This document shows, piece after piece, positions 53,958 to 64,000 of a stretch of DNA of 64,000 nucleotides. The notes beneath the pieces were generated by a model. It did not search any database, had not been told where the DNA came from, and saw only the letters and a program-made list of their open reading frames with translations. Every line of letters starts with the position of its first letter. Within the stretch, counting starts at the first letter, position 1. The DNA lies in contig QRDG01001830.1 in assembly GCA_012064385.1 (NCBI GenBank), forward strand, positions 119,142 through 183,141, written 5' to 3'. The DNA is from Puccinellia tenuiflora (Eukaryota > Streptophyta > Magnoliopsida > Poales > Poaceae). A program made the position numbers and the translations under genes.

Positions 53958-56164
53958 ATAGACACCAGGAACCGTGGGAATTAAGGGATCCCACCCATGT
54001 TGCATGTAGTCTCGCAAGATCTACAGCGTACGGCACTGGCTGCCCGTTGACATGCGAACGAGAGAAGATCACAGATGACATTTCCCGGCCCATACCAAGC
54101 CTTATGGTTAACGCGTCGTTACGGCGCAAAAATTCTGACGTCATTGGTTATTAAGTCATGGTTAATACATTCCCTTGCAAATGGAACCTCCACCAATCAT
54201 CTCTTACCATGGTTCCATTTGCCAGCCATAATAGGTTACCACCACTCAAGTTGGCAACCAAGTAGTCATATTATTAAGAAAATAGTCTTATGCTTCTTTT
54301 GAATAAGATGATAGTATAATAAGGTTTTGCAAATAGTTTCTTAGCAAGTATTTCAAGAGGTATGAGCAAGTGATGAACTTGCCTGTGGCAGAGGTGGTAG
54401 TTCATGCCCTTCGGGGTTCTAGGGTTGCGTCAGAACCCGGAGATCTAAAAATAGCAATGTGGTCCGGGTAAGGACTACTGGAAACACTTGCAAGATGCTA
54501 TTATGCATAATTATGAGATGCATCGTAAATAACCCAAAAATACCGTAACTCACAAGTATGAGCTTCGCGTTATTGATTACTTTGTTAACGATGAAATACT
54601 TTGAGTTGTTATAACATTCAGACTTAAGTGTTTGCTATGATTATCGAAGTAATGCTTTACATGATTGATAAACAACTTACAGGTGCTTATTCAAGAATTG
54701 CATGCATTCTACAATTTTATTTTATCTAACCACTTTCAAATATTATTAATACCAGGGTGGATGATTTTCAAATGGAATCTTCTTTGTGTGTTTTACCTAG
54801 GATGAGTAACGGGACAGTCATTTACAAAATGGTAATAGCACTCAAATGTTATATTTTAACCTATATAAATGGTTAAATTATTATATGGGATTTTAAATAA
54901 CATTTATCCAATATAATTTTCTTTAAGGAATTTTACATCTTATTTAAAAGAAAATATTTAGATAATACAACTTTAAATTAGATTTTATTTTATACATAAA
55001 ATAATTATTTAAGTAATATAGACTTGAGTTAATATTTGAGAAATGAAGAATTTATTTATTTTTCTTAACTAATTTTAAGTTGATTTTAATCACATAATTT
55101 TAAATAACCTTAATGTATTTAGGAAATTCATAGATATTATATTTTAAAACATCTGGATTTATGGTATTTAACTTAAGATAATTTTTATGCTAATTTATTT
55201 GCATAAAGGGAATTATTTCAACAATTAACCAAAGAATGGCATTTGAGTAATCATAAACAACTTTTATTTATAGTTGATAGAGCAATTATGAATTTAACAT
55301 AAATAGATAGATTACATTTTTCTGGTTATTTTGGTATATTATTTGTATTTTTCTGAATTATGTATCATGAGTTATGAATTATACAAATTTGTGTTATTTT
55401 CTGTAATTTTGAATAAAAATCAAATTCCTGACAGGGGGTCCCACCTGTCAGGTTTTTATTCATTTTGCGGATGGATAAGATCGTGATGACGTCGGCTGAT
55501 GTCGGCGACCATGGCCAGCAGCCATGTCGACCACGGGCCGGTCGATCCCGACCTCCCGGGTGACGCGACCACACGCATGAGAGGCGCGGGACAGAGGCGA
55601 GTTGATTGGTGGCAGCGCCACCCGTTTATGGTCGCTGGAGCAACCACAGCAACGGCACGCGGCGGCGGCGCACGGTGGCTCAACTCGAATCCATCAAACC
55701 GGATGCAATCGACGAAGGCTAGCTAAAGGGAGTAATCGAGAGAGGAGCTCACCACGGAGCGAATGGACAAGGTCTGGGAGTTGGGGAAGCAACGACGGCG
55801 ACGGAATCATGGTCGACGACGGCGGCTGCTGCTCAGGATGCCGAAGGCGTTCCTCGCCTCCATACCTCCTCCGGTCAAGCGCGACCCACCGGCGTGTAGA
55901 GGACGGCTAGGCGATGCGGATGGACAACCTTTCCGGGCTTAGGAAGAAGAGGTTCGCCGGTGATGTGAGGGGGACATCGGCGGCAGTGAGAGTTAGGGTT
56001 AGGGTTTCAAGTGGCTCTGATCAGAGGAAGAAGGAGAGAGAGAGAGAGAGAGAGAGCGAAGCGAGATAGTGGAAAGTACGTTCGATGCGGACGTCTCCCG
56101 GCCTCTTATCCCCTCCGAGGCGGCAGCAAGTAGGAGGTGGCACGGCCGCGTCCTTCTGGCGCGA

Positions 56165-57918
56165 CACTAGTAGGGAAAAGCTTATAGGAGAAAGCTTAGT
56201 AGTAGCGTGCGGTAACACCCACATGCTACAGCTAAGTAGTAGTAGCGTGCGGCCCAGAGCGCACGCTACTAGTACCTATTACTAGTAGCGTGCGCGTCGA
56301 AACCACACGCTGCTACTAGGTTGGGCCGAGCATACCAACCAGCTAGAAAATACTAGTAGCGCGCGCTCTGAGCCGCACGCTACTACTATGTGCATACTAG
56401 AAGCGTGCAGCCCAGAGCGCACGCTACTAGTAACTTGTCTAGATTCAAGAATATGCAAGTTCAGAGACAGAAATACTAGTAGCGTGCGCTCTGGGCTGCA
56501 CGCTTCTAGTAATTCCATACTAGTAGCGTGTGATACAGAGAGCACGCTACTAGTAAATCGTCCAGATTCAAAATTTTACAAGTCCACAGATTCAGAAATA
56601 CTAGTAGCGTGCTCACCAAAACGCACGCTACTAATAACTTGGCTTGAAGCACCGCACGCCGACGCATGATTGGCCAGCAACACGAAGCCACGGATCGGTG
56701 ACATGGCGTACTCTCTTTTCCTTTTTTTCCTTACTTTTTTTCTCTCCACCTAACCCTAACCCTATCCACACACACAGACGCACACACACCACACACACGT
56801 GCGTACGATGCACGCACCCACACCATCGTCTCCTCCCCGTCCCCCACACCACACACGCACACAGGGGAGTGCTGAGCTCCCCATCGTCCTCGAGCTCCCC
56901 GAGCCAAGGGCGCCGCCGTCGGTCGTGACCGCGCCCTACCTCCGACCCCGCCTCCCCGGCTCTGCCCCTCCGATGCCGCCTGCATCGTCCCCGTCCCCGC
57001 GCCAAGGGTGCCGCTGGCCGCCTCCGACCTCGTCGCCCCGGATCCGGCCCTCCGCCACCGCCTCCATTGTCCACCTCCCCGCGCAAGGGCACCATCGTCG
57101 GTCTCCAGCGTGCCCTGCCGCTAGCCGCCTCCGATCCTGCCGCCCCGGCCCCGGCCCTCCGCCACTGCCCCCATCATCCACTTCCCCACACAAAGGGCAC
57201 CCCGGCCGCCTCCCACCGTACGGACCTCGTCGCCCCGGATCCGGCCGCCACCCTCCGGATCGAGCACGACGCGCCGCGCCCGAGCTCGCCCTCGCCGTCA
57301 GCTCCTCCTCGCGACGCCCTCTCCTCCCCTTCGCCAGCAGCGGGCATATGGCCCCGCGCCTTGCCGTGCCTCCGACCCAGCGGCCAGGCCGCCATGCCCT
57401 CGCCTCCAGCACCGGCCAGCCCCACGCCCGCTCCCTTGTCCTCCTGGCCGCCGGCCTCGTCCTGCTCCAGGCCAACCTCCCTGACGACCCAAGCACCAGT
57501 TCCCTGCTATCGCGGCGGCGTATGCGGCAGCGGCATATACGGCAGCGCCGTATATGACAGTTGTGTATACGGTAGCGGCGGCGCATTTTTTTTAAAAAAA
57601 ATTCAGCAATTAGTACTAGCAGCGTGCGACACATTCAACACGCTACTAGTAACCAAGTAATAGCAGCGTGCCCTAGTGCATGGCACGCTACTAGTAACTG
57701 AGTACTAGTAGCATGTCACATTAGAGGCATGCTTCTAGTAACTGAGTACCAACAGGCGTGCGGTATGGCGACACGCTACTAGTAACTGAGTACTAGTAGC
57801 GTGCGGAAGGCGCACGCTGCTAGTATCCATTAGCAGTAGTGTGACTATACCAGCGTGTGCCCGCACGCTACTAGTAAGCCTTTTTCGCACGCCACTAGTA
57901 AGCTTTTCCCTACTAGTG
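56165..57918. mobile_element. Non-autonomous CACTA element, 1754 bp, TSD CGA
   Basis: The ends are CACTAGTAGGGAAAAGCTTA at 56165 and the inverse of CACTAGTAGGGAAAAGCTTA ending at 57918. Both are flanked by CGA (56162-56164 and 57919-57921). About a dozen subterminal units of the ACTAGTAGCGTGCG type occur in both orientations at 56195-56640 and 57610-57900. The core (56720-57600) is GC-rich with a CA-rich start, three imperfect copies of a ~110-bp unit (around 56955, 57040 and 57130) and a CGTATACGGCAGCG repeat near 57510-57580. It looks like an acquired gene promoter and leader. Its long Pro/Arg/Ser frames appear on both strands and are compositional. Confidence 0.92.
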
Positions 57919-59516
57919 CGAGGAGGAAGAAGAAGAAAGAAAGAAATGCAATTTTCTGAAAAACCCCCTGGGCTTACTTGTAATTATCGAATCTTCTAAA
58001 ACAGAGACTTCATATATTTTTTTAGGGCTTTTAGACAAGCCTAAAAATTATGGAAAAATTCAAGGAGGCTCATAATACTATAGAGAAGCTCCACATATTT
58101 TTAGTTTGAATTTTTGAAATGCCCTTTTCACATTTAAAAATAGAGAGAATTTAAGTCATTTAAGTTGCAATTATAATCTATCTTATGTACTTACTCAAAA
58201 TAATTAATATAATTTTGTTATGAAGTAATTATGTAGGGAAGGTATTCTAGAATTATTAATTTTGTTTCTCATGAATTTTATTACTTGTACATATATGTTG
58301 GAGAAGGTTTAAAGTATAAATAATTACGATTTTCTTTAATCAATTAATTTATTGATGACTTGTGGCTTTTATCTAATGTGGCTTTGATTTATTTGGGTGG
58401 TGATGCTCAGGTGGCTTTGCAGAATTCATATTCGTGGTCTTTATCATTTGGCTAACTTTCTTACTTGGGATTTATTTCCATTAGAGAAATATTCTTATGT
58501 GGCTTTCTTAGTTAAGCACTTGGTTAGATTAAAGAGATTGATAATTATACTTCTTGATAAATAGATAAATGTTGCTCTTGTCCCTTCTCTTTGTATGGAT
58601 CAAATGCTGCCCTTTATCCTTGTTGCCTACTTGACTCGAGATGATCCGAATGATCCAAGTTTGCTCCATAGTCTCTTGTCGCCTTTGAAGTAATGTTGAT
58701 CCCTCTAGTCAATATTTGCATATTAGGGCAAGTTTGTAATATCCATTAGTTAAGTTCCAAGATTAAGTTGCCTCACCCTTGTGGTGACGGCAAACATTCT
58801 ATTAAAAGGACACTCTCTTTCTGATCATGTTTATTTTTATTTAAAATTCAATTGCCTTTATGCATACAAAGGAAATCTGGTAACAAGGTTGCAAGGCTTG
58901 TTACCCAACTACCTCTATATAACACAAAGCCTTTGAATCTCACCCCAAGTTTCTTTCTTGTTTGCTTTTGTCTTGCATGAATGAATTTGAGAAGATTTGA
59001 AGATAAGAAGCTAAGATCAAATAAGAAGATCAAGTTTGGTTTGGTAATATAGGATTACTTAAGCATTGGTATTTTCTTTTATAGTTGAGGCAATGTGACG
59101 ATGATGTATTATTGTAGCCATTCAATAAAATTATTAGTTTGGTTTTTTTAAGGCTTCTTTGAATGGTGATATGTGTTAACACAAATTTAATTTGATATTT
59201 ATTTATGAGTTGTTTGCTTAATTGTATAAGCATGTATAACTTTATTATTCATTTTTAATAAGTGTTCCAATTCAATATCATTTGTATATTCAATTTGGAT
59301 CTGAATTCCCGCATCCAGTAAAATGCCTAGAGGTCATGTCGAGATTTATCAAATTCACCTGAAATCAGCTAAACCCTAATTCATTAAGGTGAATGAACTC
59401 TAATCACTCAAGGGTTTTATTTTGCGAAAAAATTATTCGGATTTCAGATGCATGCATGCAGATGCACAAAATCCTACTTCTACCCTTCGTTGATTGCTAA
59501 ATGCTGGGACATTACA

Positions 59517-59611
59517 CACACCATCAACATGTCACTGCTTCCACCAGTGGCGTGTGAAACTAGAAAAATGCCACTGATACTAATACTACACCAAGAGATT
59601 TCCTACTAGTG
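59517..59611. mobile_element. CACTA right terminus
   Basis: The edge reads CACTAGTAGGAAATCTCTTG on the minus strand, ending at 59611. Inward lie AGTGGCATTTTTC and CACACGCCACTGG, matching the subterminal motifs at 51300-52880. It is probably the right end of the CACTA element that was split by the 52888-59516 block. Confidence 0.7.
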
Positions 59612-59820
59612 CACATGTTCAGGTCCTACTACTCCAGTCCTCCACAAATGTTTCTCCTCGTCTACTCGTAGACTCTAGTCACTAGTGCCACTTCACACAA
59701 GCGGATCTAGGAACTATGTGATTCTGGCGCTGATGAAGGAGAGGGCTGGAAAGCAGAATGACTTACGCCGTAGCGTGGATCAAAACTAGCGTGCGTCCGG
59801 GGAGGAAGAGGGAGGCGATG
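59612..59820. other. No gene seen
   Basis: This is a short mixed-composition stretch between a CACTA end and a truncated LTR. Nothing is recognised. Confidence 0.4.
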
Positions 59821-62582
59821 TTGGTGGAGGATCTCCTACAATGGTTTTATGGGCATCGGAGGGAGCTGAAGGGAGGCACCAGGGGCAGGGCGGGTCCCAC
59901 CCGTGGCCCCCCCTTCGGCCACGACTGAGGGACGACGATTATTTTTCAGAGAAGCTCTCCTGAAGCCGCCGCCATCTTCAACTCTAATTCGGGAGGGTTC
60001 TGAAGCTCTTCCCTGCACCCTGTTGGAGGGGAGATTGATCCCGGAAGCCTCTTCATCGACATGGTCGCTGCCGGGATGATGCGTGAGTATTTCACCTTCG
60101 ACTATGGGTCCATAGCAATAGCTAGTATAGTGTCTCTTCTTTGTGCTTCAATGCTTATGATCTCGTGATCTCGTGTTCTGCCCTACATGATCGAGATCGA
60201 TATTATGTAATGCTACATGTTGTGTTTGTTGGTATCCGATGAATTGTGAAGTTATTATCAGATTATTCATGTTATCTATGTGTTCTATTTATGCTCTTGC
60301 ATGTTCTCCGATGTGTGTGGTCACTTTGGCCAAGTGATTGCTTGTATCTTGATACGTCTCAAACGTATCTATAATTTTTGAGTGATCCATGCTTGTTTTA
60401 TGTCATTGTCACATGTTTCTACTATCATTTTATATCATTTTAATGCATTTGTCGGACTAACCTATTGACAAGATGCCCAGTGCCAGTTCCCTGTTTTTGT
60501 GTTGATTTTGTTGCAGAAAGTTACTTCTGGAAATATTCTCGGAATTGGATGAAAATTTACAGGAGATTGTTTATTGAAGAAATGAGGAAGGGAGCCAGAA
60601 GGGCGACTCCAGGGGACCCACACAGGCCAGGGGCGGCCCCCTGCCGCGGCCTAGGGCCCACCCGCGGGTGGGACCCGCCCCTACCCTGTGGGGCACCCCT
60701 CGGCCGCCTCCGACGCCTATAAAATCACATCCGATGCAAAAACCCTAACCCCCGAAGGATTTTCCCAAATACGCAACAGAGCTCCGCCGCCATCGCCGAC
60801 AAGTTTCGGGGGTTCAGAAGGTCCTGTTCCGGCACCCTGCCGGGATGGGGATCGACCGCCGGGGCCATCTCCATCGACACCGCTGCTTCCCGCGATGAGG
60901 AGGGAGTAGTCCCTCACCGGGGCTGAGGCTTATACAAGTAGCTATGTGGTTATCTCTCTCTCCCATGATGTGATCTTCGTTGTGATCATGAGCTTTGTTA
61001 GTGTAGTTGAATACATGATGTTTTCCTATGTGTAATGGATATGATGTTGCTCAAGTGGTGCTATTTAGTACAATTTCCTGAGCCACCGTTGTGATCATGG
61101 TACCTCGGTGGATGGGTGCCGTGTGTGACTTCATCATGAGTTTGTTCTTTATTTGTTGGATTGAATAGATCATGAGGTTTCTTGATGCTTGTGTTATTGA
61201 AGAAAGAGACTATTCAAGAAATAGGTTGTGGTGTTTGTTAGTACTATCTTTGGATGCGGATAGTGACAGCATGAAGTGTCCATAGATGTGGAATATGAAC
61301 TTTAAGGTGTGCTTTTTTAGCCCTACGCAATTCTCATCCTATTTGATCCACAAAAGAATGATCTCTGAGTAACGTCTACCATGCATGTATTTCTGTGGGA
61401 ACTATCATGTGTTTAATTATGTTAATGATGTTGAGAGTAGTCACTAGTGAAAGTATGAAGCATAGGCCTTGTTTCCAAGCATTGATATACCGTTTTTAGT
61501 CACTTTTGTCACTTGTTTGCTTGCTGCCATTTTTATTACAGAATTACAAAACCACCTTTTACCATCCATATCACTTGCATTTTACCATCTCTTCGCCGAA
61601 CTAGTGCACCTATACAACTGACAATTGTATTAGGTGTGTTGGGGACACAAGAGACTTCTTGTATCTTAATTGCAGGGTTGCTTGAGAGGGATATCTTTGA
61701 CCTCTACCTTCCGTAGATTCGATAAACCTTGGGTTACTCACTTAAGGGAAATTTGCCGCTGTCCTACAAACCTCTGCGCTTGGAGGCCCAACAAGTCTAC
61801 AAGAATAGAAGTGTGTAGTAGACATCATATCTTCAAGTGGGAGTATTTATGCTAGATGGTAGGTTCATGCCTCCTCCGTGACAGTAACGTGTAAGGACGA
61901 GGATGTGCTATTGCTACTAAGGGTAAAACAGCGGTGTTTATGTCTTCGTGAGATCATGAATATTGCTTACATCATATATTGTGCTTAATGCAATCATCTG
62001 TTGCTTGCAACTTAATACCGATGGGTGACATGCTGGAGAGCGATCCCTAGGTGGATTTTTAGTCATAGATGCAGTTGGATTATGGTCTATGTATGTTTGA
62101 CATGATGCCTACATGAATATTACACATGAATTCTCTATAGCATAGCTAGATTAAGTTTGTGTCACAACTCTATCAATTGCACATCTGTAATTTGTTTACC
62201 CATCATGTTTGCATTTTATCTTCAAGAGAGACACCACTAGTGAACTTATGGCCCCCAGTCCATCTTTTTACATTGATGACAACCCCGTTTACTTGCTTTT
62301 CACCATCACTTGCTCGCTGGTCCGTTTCCATAATTTGCCCTTTTCACTATAAGATTTAATCCCTTTGTTTTCAGCAGACCGGGAAGATTGACAACCTTCC
62401 TAGTTGCTTCGGCAAAGTGAATTGTTCGAGTGTGTGCAGATCCGAGCCTTGAAATACCTTGTTGGAGACCTCCAAGTCGTACTGGTTCGGTAACCTTGGT
62501 TCTTAACTGAGAGAAAAACTTGTTGCTCGCTACATCCTACACCTTCCTCTTGGGGTGACCACTAACGATTAATCACTACATC
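59821..62582 (+). mobile_element. Truncated Gypsy-like LTR split by a solo LTR
   Basis: The flanks of the nested solo LTR (59821-60349 and 61833-62582) join into one LTR. Its first part matches, in the opposite orientation, the 3' LTR at 63000-63854; an example is the shared run GTATTTATGCTAGATRGTRGGTTCATGC near 61850 and 63010. The 5' front is missing. The right edge may be CACTACATCA near 62582, without a clear primer site. Its leader-like part includes GTGAGTATTTCACCTTCGAC near 60080. Confidence 0.55.
60350..61827 (+). mobile_element. Solo LTR, 1478 bp, TSD TATCT
   Basis: It begins TGATACGTCTCAAACGTATC and ends AGTAGACATCA. It is flanked by a perfect duplication TATCT (60345-60349 and 61828-61832). 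It aligns with the 5' LTR at 44350-45898 and keeps a TATA box (CCTATAAAATCA) near 60715. No internal region remains, so it was left by recombination between two LTRs. Confidence 0.93.
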
Positions 62583-62999
62583 ATTGTAGCCATCATGAGG
62601 GCATCAAGGGCTCGCTCTGGGAGAAGGGATGCAGCCAAATTCCAATAATCGGGGTGGCGGACGGGATCCACATCATCATCATAGGATCCTTTGGCCCCAC
62701 CAACATTGTCGAGAGTGTCGATTTGGGGTTTGTTTGAGCAGGCGTTGAAGGTTCATGATCATCAAGCAAAAAAGGGCAGGCCCGATCAATCTCGAACAGG
62801 AGGATGCGAGGTATGTCGAAAACTTGGTTCAGAGATGGGGAGTGGATGCCTCTTCTTCCAACGCGGGAGAGAAGCTCTAAACGTATAATTTGGGGACAGT
62901 TGCGGAAAAGGAGTGCTTGAGGAGGGCCCAGCAGTACAGTGCGAGGGGTTGGAGAGCCAGCTGTAGGTTTCAGGATAAGGACATAGAAAGAATTGTCCG
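62583..62999. other. Noncoding, unassigned
   Basis: No convincing frame, repeat end or splice pattern. It may be internal sequence of one of the neighbouring LTR elements. Confidence 0.35.
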
Positions 63000-63854
63000 T
63001 AGCATGAACCCACTATCTAGCATAAATACCCTCTCTTGGAGATACACACAATCACTTGGCCAAAGTAACTACGCACATCAGAGAGCATGCAAGAACATAA
63101 ATAACTCATATAAGAATCATGCACAATCTGAACATAACTTCATAATCCATCGGATCCCAGCAAACACATCACATAGCATTACAATAATCGATCTTGATCA
63201 TGTTAGGCAGCTCACAAGATCATAAGACATGAAGCACAAGAGAGAGAGGGACTACCAACTAGCTACTGCCATGGACCCGTAGTCCAAGGTGAGACTACTC
63301 ACAAATCATCCCGGAGGAAGGCATGACGATGAAGAGCCCTCCGGGATCGATCTCCCCTCTGGCAGAGTGCCGGGATCAGCTTTAGATTGGACCCCGAACT
63401 AGGGTTTTCGGTGACGGCGCGTCGGGATCGAGTTTTTCGGAAAATAATGGCCGCCTCGACGTTTTCAGGTCAGATAGCAATATATAGGCGTCGGAGGGGG
63501 CCGAGGAGGTGCCCCACGTGCAGGGGCGGGCCCCACCCACGGGTGGCCCCCAGGCCACGGCAGCAGGCCGCCCCTGGCCTGTGGGTGGCCCCCATGGGCT
63601 GCCCTTTGTTGTCCTGGTGCCTTCCGTCGAGTAAAAATTCCTCGTAAATTTTCGTCCAATTCCGAGAATATTTCCAGAAGTAAATTTCTAAAACAAAAAG
63701 ATAGCAAAAACAGGTAACTGGCACTAGGCATCTTGGCAATAGTTTTGTCCGACAAAATGCATAAAAATGATATAAATGACAGTAAAAACATATGACAATA
63801 TCACAAAACTAGCATGGATCACTAAAAAATTATAGATACGTTTGAGACATATTA
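63000..63854 (-). mobile_element. Gypsy-like 3' LTR, left-truncated
   Basis: On the minus strand it opens TAATATGTCTCAAACGTATC at 63854, a mutated form of TGATACGTCTC. It follows the same order as the LTRs at 44350 and 60350: ACTTCTGGAAATATTCTCGG, the GGGTGGGGCC leader, and TATATATT near 63480 as TATA box. To its right a purine-rich AAGATTGGGGATGC (63855-63868) is a polypurine tract, so it is the 3' LTR of a minus-strand element whose internal region continues past the window. Similarity fades near 63000. Confidence 0.75.
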
Positions 63855-64000
63855 GCATCCCCAATCTTAACTCCTACTCGTCCTCGAGTAGGTAAGTGAT
63901 AACAAATAATTTTTGATGAGACATGCGACCAACACATTCTTGATCAAGGTAGTGATGTAAATCAAAGGATGTTGAATGAAGAGATAGAAAACAATTGTCT
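63855..64000 (-). mobile_element. Internal 3' region of minus-strand Gypsy-like element
   Basis: This begins with the polypurine tract AAGATTGGGGATGC and runs off the window. It is AT-rich and noncoding in the visible part. Confidence 0.5.

Larger units (their letters stand above)
52888..59516 (-). mobile_element. Very long minus-strand LTR-like block with nested CACTA
   Basis: Read on the minus strand it begins TGTAATGTCCCAGC at 59516 and ends GACTTGCACACTACA at 52888, giving TGTA...TACA edges like the solo LTR at 36085 (TGTAACATCCC...TTACA). The internal order also matches that family: an AT-rich front, a GC-rich leader with telo-box-like CCCTAACCCTAA near 55990-56005, an AT-rich middle, and a transcribed-looking tail. 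Without the nested 1754-bp CACTA element it is about 4.9 kb. No gag or pol is present. The flanks CATGA and CACAC do not form a target duplication, so the edges remain a proposal. Confidence 0.45.

Noticed and set aside
55985..56006. TTAGGG-like run resembling an interstitial telomere
   Set aside because: Only two to three units, in the leader-like part of an LTR. It is better read as telo-box-type sequence than as telomeric repeat.
56799..57634. Pro/Arg/Ser-rich frames of 252 and 232 codons on opposite strands
   Set aside because: GC-rich composition without domains, open on both strands, inside a non-autonomous CACTA element.

Overview
The window is nuclear DNA from a large, repeat-rich grass genome. 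I infer Pooideae, most likely Triticeae or a close relative, from three things: nested LTR retrotransposons with grass-type primer-binding sites, CACTA elements with CACTAGTAG ends, and F-box genes of the expanded grass type. Only two host genes are convincing, and both are F-box genes. One is near 2.66-3.89 kb on the + strand; its start region is disrupted or unresolved. The other is at 48.93-50.17 kb on the - strand; it is intact, with two exons and 350 codons. Almost everything else is transposable element, much of it inserted inside other elements. I found no tRNA, rRNA or CRISPR locus and nothing organellar or bacterial.

Layout, left part. A 395-bp hAT-like MITE (248-642) has a perfect 8-bp target duplication. 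A Mutator-like element with long decayed inverted ends (994-2402) sits beside a probable 5' splice site of the first F-box gene. A Stowaway MITE just after that gene (3980-5250) is split by a 1043-bp solo LTR (4064-5106) with a perfect ATATG duplication. From about 7.05 to 16.83 kb runs a minus-strand CACTA transposon: DUF4218, DUF4216, an acidic and 188-glutamine linker, a Transposase_24-type domain, a coiled coil, and a Ser/Lys/Pro repeat tail. It is interrupted by a Gypsy fragment (about 9353-12788) and cut off by a Copia element (16836-22480) that has itself lost its 3' end.

Middle part. 22.5-35.9 kb holds pieces of one Gypsy family with gag-pol on the - strand. It carries an extra gene on the opposite strand: five exons, 1053 codons, open throughout, with its own TATA box, of the grass 'gypsy-type transposon' (PF04195-like) kind. 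A second copy of that gene has lost its ATG and is full of one-base indels. That copy ends at the only ambiguous base in the window (N at 32891), which looks like an assembly join. Three copies of the family's ~550-bp LTR are present (12240, 29589, 35311).

Right part. 35.9-42.9 kb is a truncated long noncoding LTR carrying a nested 3623-bp solo LTR and a nested 952-bp CACTA element. At 44.35-46.72 kb lies the 5' LTR, tRNA-Asp-type primer site and short acidic ORF of a truncated Gypsy-like element. After the second F-box gene come a retroposon-like segment, a CACTA remnant and a very long minus-strand LTR-like block (52888-59516) with a nested 1754-bp CACTA element. The end of the window holds a solo LTR (60350-61827, TSD TATCT) nested in a related LTR, and an inverted 3' LTR of the same broad family running off the right edge.

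The genes do not form a pathway. What the window records is the order of insertions, the recombination that left solo LTRs, and the decay of mobile elements around two F-box genes. I did not see a clear previously undescribed system. The most unusual items are the 188-residue polyglutamine in the CACTA transposase, the intact antisense spliced gene with polypurine-tract-like repeats in one intron, and the apparent duplication of a splice donor by a transposon insertion.
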